Shown here in pieces: positions 56,490 to 64,000 of a stretch of DNA of 64,000 bases. A model generated the notes under the pieces. It was not told the origin of the DNA. It did not search any database and saw nothing but the letters and a program-made list of their open reading frames with translations. Positions within the stretch are counted from its first letter, which is position 1, and every line of letters starts with the position of its first letter. The stretch is from the NCBI GenBank assembly GCA_036873755.1, contig JAVTVY010025321.1, positions 47,725-111,724 of the forward strand, in the 5' to 3' direction. The stretch is from Hanleya hanleyi (lineage: Eukaryota; Mollusca; Polyplacophora; Lepidopleurida; Hanleyidae). The translations under genes were made by a program, and so were the position numbers.

Positions 56490-57490
56490 GGAGATGGTAT
56501 TGTAAGGCGGGATTTTTGCCCACAGCCAGCCGACTCATAGGAATGTACATTTCTTTTCTCCATCTGTCAATCACAATGGAATATACAACTTGTCGTCGGC
56601 GGCAACTGTCAATCAACGGACTGAATGTTACGGTGAACCATGATATGATAGCTTCACATATGTTCGGTACCAAGGCGTTATTATTTCACCACGTTACAGT
56701 AGATTTTACATGCACATATTGGAGAATAAATACACAATTTAGGCGAATACATTGCCGTTGTAACAGGTAGCGACTGATCGTTCGATTTCAACGTTTGACA
56801 GGCCCGTAATATGCACACGGTATCGTGTAATCGGTAAACAATATTTATTTTACTTTTAATTGGTTCATAATGATAGCCTAAAGTCTTATTTCAGATACAG
56901 GGGCCTACTGAATGCAATGTTTTTTTTTTACAAAAATGAGAAAGATTGAAAAAACTTGTCGACGTCAAAAACATGTTGACCCCCTGGGATTCGAACTCGG
57001 TAAAAGAAAATTTCGAGGCGCTTGTGATCGAACGTGCGTATCCACTACACCACGACATACGAACAATTGTAACAGGCTATTTTGTCACTTTAATCTACTT
57101 ACGAAAACTTCAAAAGTTATGAATCATAACTTTTCATTTTTTAGTATGAAGGGCCCCTTGGACCAAAAAGATCTTCCAGCAGTGGGAATATAATGTTACC
57201 ACACAACACCAGGTTAAATGTCGTTCTGATCCAAGGGGTCCTTCGCGTCTAAATGCATGTCTGAAGTACTCGATTTAGACCCTTTTTTCACGAAATAGCA
57301 CAAGCTGTGGATTTCAGTTTCATGTTATATCTATAATCATAACGCAATCGCACTAAAACTTTCACATATTGTGTACTGATATTTTTTCTTGCCGTTACAT
57401 TAAAACCTAATTATTTTTAGGACATTTTATTTTTTCGATTTTAACCGCACCACGTATAGGCCAAAATCTCGCCTTATCGTACCATCAACT
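56490..57490. mobile_element. MITE family E, copy 1, about 1 kb
   Basis: The left end GGAGATGGTATTGTAAGGCGG follows AAA. The right end CGCCTTATCGTACCATC is its complement, slightly decayed. The right half matches 61466-62017 through GCCGTTACATTAAAAC and CGCACCACGTATAGGCC. It contains a tRNA-like segment at 56985-57058. Confidence 0.78.
56985..57058 (-). other. tRNA-like segment in MITE family E
   Basis: The minus strand carries TGGTGTAGTGGATACGC (A box) and GAGTTCGAATCCCA (B box) about 50 bp apart, as in a tRNA or tRNA-derived SINE. Acceptor pairing is poor, so I call it a pseudogene or SINE head. Confidence 0.6.
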
Positions 57491-57544
57491 CATCTGTAAT
57501 AGGATGGTGGCATATCCCCCCTCCCCCCGCCCCATGTTTCTTAC

Positions 57545-57965
57545 TATACACAGTCAAACTTTCACCAGCCATTTCCAGCTGGTTACCTTCACCAACCAGT
57601 ACCGTGCAGTCCACAACTGAACAGAACTGGCTCCCTCACAGTACTGTGCATTTTAAAGTGAATTAGTGACTGGCTGCTTACTGGCAGGTACTGTTCAGTT
57701 ACCAGACGGTACTGCACGGTCACCGTGTAGTTACTGAGAGATTATTCATCTGCTGGTTACCTGGCAGTTACCGACCAGTTACCATAAGTAACTATCTGGT
57801 AACCGTCCAGTTGCCAACTGAATTGTACTGTCCAGTCGCCCACTGGATGGTAACCAGCGGATTCTAACTGTTCGGTTACTGCACAGTAAACCTGCTGGTA
57901 ACAAGACCTTTCCTGCCAGTACTGTTCAGTTGTGAACCGCACAGTACTGGCTGGTCAATATTTCG
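57545..57965. repeat. Degenerate CAGTTACC/GGTAACTG cluster
   Basis: Short CAGTTACC, GGTAACC, CAGTACTG and complements recur every 10-20 bp on both strands with no fixed period. Confidence 0.6.
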
Positions 57966-57969
57966 CTGT

Positions 57970-59330
57970 GTATCCTCCAGCTAGTCTCTAAAATTATTCT
58001 CAAATAAAAAAATAATTATGATAATTATTATCCGGTTATTATCCCATTAAATATTTATTTCCTAATTTGATGAACTCTTTCTGTTATGTGGAGGAAATGA
58101 CAAAAATGAAAATATGAAAATGAAAAAAATTGTCAAAATTTGGTCCAATAAATGACGTTTTTGAAAAATCACGTCAATGTAACGTCACGATAACAGCCAC
58201 TGTAAAACTGTTTGCATTTCCAGGTAGACCGTGATCCAAAGGTAGAGTGTATTTATTTTAAGCTTCCTAGATCCGGGCAAAACAAAACAAAACAAAACAT
58301 CAGGACAATGGGACCATGGGTGCACGAACTGGGATTCTACGTCTGCTTTAATATAATGACGTCATGATGATATCACACTGGTCTCCCACTCATCAATGAA
58401 CGCGACGTTAAACCTTAATTCTCTCTCTCTCTCCCACTCATCAATGTTATTGGAGTTTAGGATTTTCTGAAAGTGAAACCTCCCATAAAGTTTGTGTGTA
58501 AATATGGTACTCTTGTCCGGCGTGTCACGAATATTTCGCTAAATCACCAGACTATAAAACCGGTAAAACCTCTCGATTCATTGTACGTTCGCCTTCAGAA
58601 TATCCAAACGTTTGAAGTGAATAGGCCATTGGTTTTGACAAGGAAGTGCATGACAAAAGGTAGCCGTATAGATATGCTGTCATATTTGAGATGGTCGGTA
58701 CGTGTACACCCATTGACTACAGTATTCCCGAAGAAGAATCTCTTTCAGAAGTTTTGAAAGCATGGACATAAGTTCTATCAATATTATTCATATGTATACA
58801 TACTTTATATAAAGTGGTGTACTCTATCGAAAGCTGAACCGAATCTCTCACGATGCGAATGCTCGAAAAGCAAGTGTATGTGGGACTAAACATTATTTCT
58901 GTATGAATAATTCTTGTATATCGTACATTCAGAAAAGAGAGAAATTTGACATCAAACGGATGGGATTCATAGATCGATGTAATTTTAATGTAAGAGTTAT
59001 ATCTCCACTGACATAGACATTCAAAACATTCTGGAGATTAGTGTAAAGTTTTGGCGATTCTCTTAAAGGATAACCCACCTTCCTTGAAATATGTACAACT
59101 ATTAATGTTACATGGCAGTGTGACTAACGTCACAGGACCTACGAAGTAGGGTTTGATATGATTTAAGTGTGTACACGAGAGATGACTTGGGGCCCTATGT
59201 GCTACCGTGAGAGAATTCATTTAGCAGTCTCTAATTGACAGTGGGTACTATTAACTTTCCCAGATGTCACCGCTGGTGAGTCATTAGCGTAGCAACTATT
59301 ATCGCCCTTAGTTCCTGTTACCCTCGACAC
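57970..59330. other. No gene recognised
   Basis: AT-rich, with short AAAAC tandem runs at about 58280-58300 and the CT microsatellite. The frame at 58473-58757 has no recognisable domain. Confidence 0.45.
58421..58434. repeat. Short (CT)n microsatellite
   Basis: A run of CT dinucleotides between two copies of CTCCCACTCATCAATG (58384 and 58433). Confidence 0.8.
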
Positions 59331-59334
59331 TTAT

Positions 59335-59439
59335 CAGCCCAGCAGTACAGCACGAGGTCACCCATCCAAGTCTTGACTGGGCTCAAAGTCGCTTAACTTG
59401 GTGATTTTACGTGAACCGGTGTGTCCAACGTGATATGCC
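59335..59439 (-). pseudogene. 5S rRNA-like pseudogene or 5S-derived SINE head
   Basis: The minus strand reads CACCGGTTCACGT, ATCACCAAGTTAAGCGAC and GACTTGGATGGGTGACC, the internal control region and flanks of 5S rRNA. The 3' terminal stem is missing after GGTGACC, and the 5' end GGCATATCACG is diverged. The lost 3' stem rules out a functional 5S gene. It could be a SINE3-type head. Confidence 0.8.
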
Positions 59440-59949
59440 TTATCAGGGAACCTTCAAAAGTCACAGTGAAACATACAGCCAAGTGTTCCCGATGGGCATG
59501 ATTGCACTCGCTGAGCTATCAATAAATAATAAGAAAATAATTAAAATCAAATTTTCATCAGAATTCGGTCAGCTCAGAACTTGCTGGTAATAATGCCCTA
59601 ATGCACGTTCATGCCAAAAATCAAGGTTCTAATGTCAACGGTTCTCCTTATTTTGCCGACGAAAGGATTCGGATGGACTGACTGACTGACTGACTCACTC
59701 ACTCACTCATTACCGGACAATTTGCAAATGGTAGCCTACTTCGTAGGAATATAAGCGTAGGCTAGTTTTCAGCAAGAGAGAATCGGTCAACAGTTTTCAA
59801 TGATGCCGACAAGACATCATGATGTTCCAACAATACCAAAACCGTATTGCTGATCAGTATTCTCAATCTGTATGATTTTCTTCGTAAAGTCGGTATCTAG
59901 AGTATGACGATCTTCAACAACAGCTCCTAAAAGTAATGGATTTGTGCAA

Positions 59950-60345
59950 AATGGTCTGCTTCGAAGTGAAAACAGCGCCTTTTCCTTTGTAAACATATGA
60001 AGCCAGTCCAGTATCAAAACTATTTTGGGGCGAAAACTATCCATTGACACGACCAACAGTCCAGGGTAAAGTTTATCTTGGTTCTGGATAGCATTCATAT
60101 GTTTTCGGAGATAAAAGCGCGTTGTTTTCACTTCGACACAGTCGATTTTGTACAAATACACTATGGTACTTCAACATGTTATTATCAAAAAACCCTTAGA
60201 CCCAGTGTCTGAGAATTACTCAAGAGAATATATTTTAAGCTAACTGAAACATGTCTTCCGAACGTAATATTTCATCTTGACACCCCAGAAGTTACCCCCT
60301 AAACCTCACCGCATGGGGCCCAAAACCTCTCTAAAACGCGCCACT
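59950..60345 (+). repeat. Dispersed repeat C, copy 2
   Basis: Counterpart of 16170-16495, preceded by a diverged piece of repeat A at 59765-59905 on the minus strand. Confidence 0.65.
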
Positions 60346-60349
60346 TCCT

Positions 60350-61460
60350 CGGTTAATTTGACTGGGTGCTTCCACACGCGGCTGTATTAGCCGGCTCAGT
60401 ATGAGAAGATGTCCTGGGCTCATACTGGCCGAGTCATATTGGTCTAGCAGAAACCCAGTTGAAATCCGAATTTGGCACTGTTTGTTCGGGTCATGATGTG
60501 CGTTGGTAGCTATGAATCTGTAAATTTTCCTTTTGTGTTTACTTATGGTTAATCTACCAAAAACGAAAGTAAGAAACAACTAAGAAGCAAACATGGGTGG
60601 TCAATGAGGGTTAATTAATGAAAATGTTATTAGTCGTTGTTATTCTCATTATCCGAGATATTGGCGTGCGGGAAATTTCATAAAAAAAAGTTCTACCCTC
60701 GTGATAATGAGACCGAAGAACACTTTTAAGAAGATTTAAGTGAATTTGTTGTTAATATAATTGGTATATGTTGTTTTTTTATTCGAACTCCTAGAACAAA
60801 AGTGAAGAAACAGTAGGTGATTTATGAATCTGTAAGGTACACTGATGTATTTGGAGGTGGAGGGTCACCCCTTCCCAATTAATCAACCAAATTAACGTTA
60901 ACGAGCCCCTGTGCTTTTGCCTTAGGCCTACACCACCCACACACTTCATATTTATATCCACAGAACGCAAGTCTATTCATACATTTTAGACAGCATAACA
61001 CACGATATTTCAAAACTCTGTCTATGAATCCTGAATGTAGTCGGAATAAACACCAGTCACGCCCTTAAATGCCTTTGTTAATGTCAAAATTTTGATATTG
61101 AGTATGTTGTTGGCACGTCAACCCACTTCACAGAATTAGATGGAGTTTATCAAGCGTAACGCCGTATATCATGTACGCTTCAACACTGAACATTGTTGTA
61201 TTTCGCAGCCATGGTCTGATATTTAGTACGATGCTAAACTCAGGAAAACTTTCTTTATGGATTTTGATATTCAAGCCAAGCTGAATCATAACAACCATAA
61301 ACTAAAGAAGCTTCTGTTTCTTAAGAAACGCTAAGATGAGATAGTATACTGCGATCCTATAATACATCAGAGGATCGGCCCTGATCATGGATTCATCAAT
61401 TTGTGCCGCTATAAATGAATGAAAGTTGTCCTCTGCTTAAATCACGTCTTCAATGTTGTT
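60350..61460. other. No gene recognised
   Basis: About 60880-60915 resembles the AATTAACC..ACGAGCCCCT arm of the foldback at 45027-45266. Otherwise nothing was seen. Confidence 0.45.
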
Positions 61461-61465
61461 TCGTA

Positions 61466-62017
61466 GGAGATGGTACGGTAAGACGGGATTTTGGTCTATA
61501 CGTGGTGAGGTGGAAATCGAACCAAAAAAAAGACCTAAAAATAATTGTGTTTTAATGTAACGGCAATATATGCACACAGTATGTGAAAGTTCTAGCTCTA
61601 TTGCGTTATCATTATAGTTATGACATGAAACCGAAATCCGCAGCATGTGTTATCTCGTGAAAAAACGGTCTAAATCGAGTCACTTAAACACACATTTAGA
61701 CACGAAGGACCCATTGGACCAAAACGCCATTTAACCTGGTGATGTGCGATGGAATTATATCTCCACTGATGGAAAATGGTGTTGATCTAAGTTATTCGTG
61801 TCTAAATGTGTGTCATTCGATTTAGATCTTTTTTCATGAAATAGCACATGCTGCGGATTTCAATTTTATGTCATAACTTTAATCATAACGCAAACGAGCT
61901 AGATCTTTCAAATAATTTCTTATGCCGTTACATTAAAACACAATTATATCTAATTTTGTTTTTTCGATTTCAACCGCACAACGTATAGGCCAAAATCCCG
62001 CCTTATCGTACATCTCC
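61466..62017. mobile_element. MITE family E, copy 2, 552 bp
   Basis: The ends GGAGATGGTACGGTAAG and CTTATCGTACATCTCC pair along arms of about 250 bp. The right side is followed by TTT. The first five bases of its terminus match those of the Spy-like element (GGAG[A/G]TG), but the left flank is GTA, not AAA. Confidence 0.85.
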
Positions 62018-62350
62018 TTTCACCAATTAGATCAAATATAGTACAACAAAGTATCAGGTAAACTTCTTTCAATATATGTTATCGTTTATGATATATTGTT
62101 CTAATTAGTCATGATCCTGTGAAGCATGACTTGTTGATGGTAAAACTGATTCGAGGTGTAAGAATGGCAGGGTGATCGGCTTATTACTATAGAGGGAAGA
62201 TATATATATATATATTCAAATTGCTTCGTGGGGGCCGTACTCCATACCAAATAGTCATTTCTATATAATAAATCCAGTTGCGCACATTTAAACACCGCGA
62301 GAAAGAATTTATCTTCAATTGGGTCGATTAACGGGAGTGTTACCTATGGG

Positions 62351-62422
62351 GCGGCATAGCTCAGATGGCAAGAGCAACTCTACGGATTAGAATGGTCGTG
62401 GGTTCGATTCTCGTTGACGGCT
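62351..62422 (+). other. tRNA-like sequence, probably a pseudogene or SINE head
   Basis: GCATAGCTCAGATGGCAAGAGC (A box with D arm) and GTGGGTTCGATTCTCG (B box/T arm) lie at tRNA spacing over 72 bp. The T stem has a mismatch and the acceptor pairing is weak, so it is probably not a functional tRNA. The B box is intact. Confidence 0.55.
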
Positions 62423-62565
62423 AAATCATTCTTACTCTCAAAAATGTTGTCCATTGCTAGGAGGAGCAAACTACTGATTTCACTGAAATAGATATTTTTA
62501 CCCATTCAGCACCGAAAAACGACGAAGCAAAACTGGATTAATATAATATCAATATTAATATTACA

Positions 62566-63286
62566 GTGAAATGCAGAATAGTTAATTACTGGTGTAAACT
62601 TTGGAGTGATAAAGAATCTAAATTGAGCAGTAAAATGTATACAGTTATGTATAAACTAAATGGAGAGGGTAATTACTCGTCACCATGGATACTTTATGTT
62701 AAGAATATTTTAGACAGTTGCGGCATGTCAAACATATGGTATTCATGTAATAATTTCGATCCAAAATGGATACAAAATGCGGTAAAGTTGAAACTACAAG
62801 GTCAGTATAGACAAGACTGGAAAAGTACTCTATTTGAAAGTCCAAAATGTTACTTATACCGATTATTTAAATCTGATTTTTGTTTTGGGGATTATTTTAA
62901 CTAATTATCTGCACGAGATTACATAACTCTTTGTAAATTTCGTACTGTAAACCACTGTTTGCCAATTGAGACAGGAAGATATACAAATATTGCTAGGTAT
63001 ATGAGAGTATGTAAATTGTGTAACACCGGTCAAGTGCATGGGAGATGAATTTCATTTTTTAATAGAATTTAAAACTCTACTAGAAAAACGGAAGGAACTA
63101 TATTATACAAGACATCAATACATTAATCATTTCATTGCTCTGCTACATGGAAACAGAAGGACAGTTTTAAAGTTAGTTAAATTTATAAGACATTGTATAT
63201 GTATTTTGATAGTTACCCGCCATGTAAATTCATGTACAGTTATGATGGTTGTGCTCCATGCTTTTGTAAAGCTTTTGAGCAAATAA
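62566..63286 (+). pseudogene. Non-LTR retrotransposon ORF2 C-terminal remnant
   Basis: The frame 62566-62904 reads IVNYWCKLW, KMYTVMYKLNGEGNYSSPWI, KNILDSCGM, a pattern seen downstream of the RT domain in invertebrate LINE ORF2 proteins. Past the stop, the same kind of protein continues with FRTVNHCLPIETGRY, VCKLCNTG and, after a frameshift near 63036, GDEFHFLIEF, the terminal cysteine/histidine segment. The RT core is missing, so this is a 5'-truncated, decayed copy. Confidence 0.8.
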
Positions 63287-63289
63287 ATG

Positions 63290-64000
63290 ATGAAGATTGA
63301 ATGGCTTATTCAGAGGATATTATTCAAAGTACGACTGAAATGCGTTTACTTCAGAAATAGCCCGTAAGTTCATCGGGTTTGAATACATAACATTAACAGC
63401 ATAAGTGAAAATTGTACTTAAACAGCCATTAAGTGGTTATTTTTGTTATGTAGGTGCCTAGACATCTCTCTCACTGGCAGATTTCCCTGAAACGTGTATA
63501 TGAATTAGCACTAAAGCACATCAGGTCCCCTCGGAATATACAGTCCTAACAGAAGCGGAATACTATTTTTATTTTAATAAATAAATAATAATAAAATTGA
63601 AGAAAAGTAACAAAGAAATTTAATTTTGTTGACAGAATTGACTATCAGATTCACTTAAACTTGCTAACCAATTCAATATAATATCGGTGACTAAAATAAT
63701 ATGAACAAAAGGTGTTTCCCAAATACACATTTGAAAATGGGGAGCACTAGAGACTTTGTCATTTTAATGAACCAAACGGTGGACTTTTCACTGTTAATAT
63801 GAATCTAGGATATAATATTCTTGGCTTGTAATGCACAGCCATTGATAATTTTTGGATGATGCTTCTCGTGAAAGAATATATTAATATGGTCAAAATGAGT
63901 TCCAGAACACGCGGAACAGTTAAGCCCCAGTCCCACTTCAGCGAACTTGTTTACGAAACTTTGCTATGTAACGGTCATAATGTTTCGCAATAAATCGCTT
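63290..64000. other. No feature recognised
   Basis: AT-rich sequence after the LINE remnant, with a short ATAAATAATAATAAAAT tract near 63580. Confidence 0.45.

Noticed and set aside
62351..62422. Functional tRNA gene
   Set aside because: A and B boxes are present, but the acceptor ends and T stem do not pair well enough.

Overview
The window is eukaryotic, almost certainly from a marine invertebrate animal. It is AT-rich and intron-rich, and densely packed with foldback (MITE-like) DNA transposons, SINE/LINE debris and satellites. It holds a gene for an EGF-ZP transmembrane protein and a Maverick/Polinton DNA transposon. A lophotrochozoan such as a mollusc is plausible, but the sequence does not fix the phylum.

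The one convincing host gene is on the minus strand, 50994 down to 20005. I could chain ten coding exons with GT..AG borders and fully compatible intron phases into a 489-codon frame: signal peptide, two EGF-like modules (one per symmetrical phase 1-1 exon), a complete ZP domain with ten cysteines, a furin-type RKKR site followed by a hydrophobic patch, one membrane helix and a short cytoplasmic tail. No other intact host gene is visible.

Intron 4 of that gene (28190-43280) contains an 11,958-bp Maverick/Polinton (29447-41404) in the opposite orientation. It has long terminal inverted repeats beginning AGTAGTAG, a 6-bp target duplication (CACCCT), a DDE integrase with chromodomain, and a protein-primed-type family B DNA polymerase, plus two small unknown genes. 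All large genes are broken. An RT-like reading frame lies just inside its left end. I found none of the usual Polinton capsid, protease or packaging-ATPase genes. Two copies of a ~400-bp dispersed repeat and one Spy-like non-autonomous transposon have inserted into the element.

The 5' 20 kb (downstream of the host gene) has no recognisable gene. It holds foldback elements (2080-4765, 6154-6800, 6877-7086), a hairpin (9678-9820), and a ~4-kb block (about 9930-14300) saturated with AGGTCA/TGACCT half-sites and nested inverted repeats. It also contains older dispersed repeats. The 3' 13 kb (upstream of the host gene) holds a 40-bp tandem array, more foldback elements, tRNA-like and 5S-like pseudogenes, and a LINE ORF2 remnant at 62566-63286.

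The best points for follow-up are: the ZP gene model; the intronic Polinton and its RT-like frame; the Spy-like insertion that restores the polymerase frame on removal with no target duplication; the recurrent ~90-bp hairpin found at the centre of several foldback elements; and the AGGTCA-dense block.
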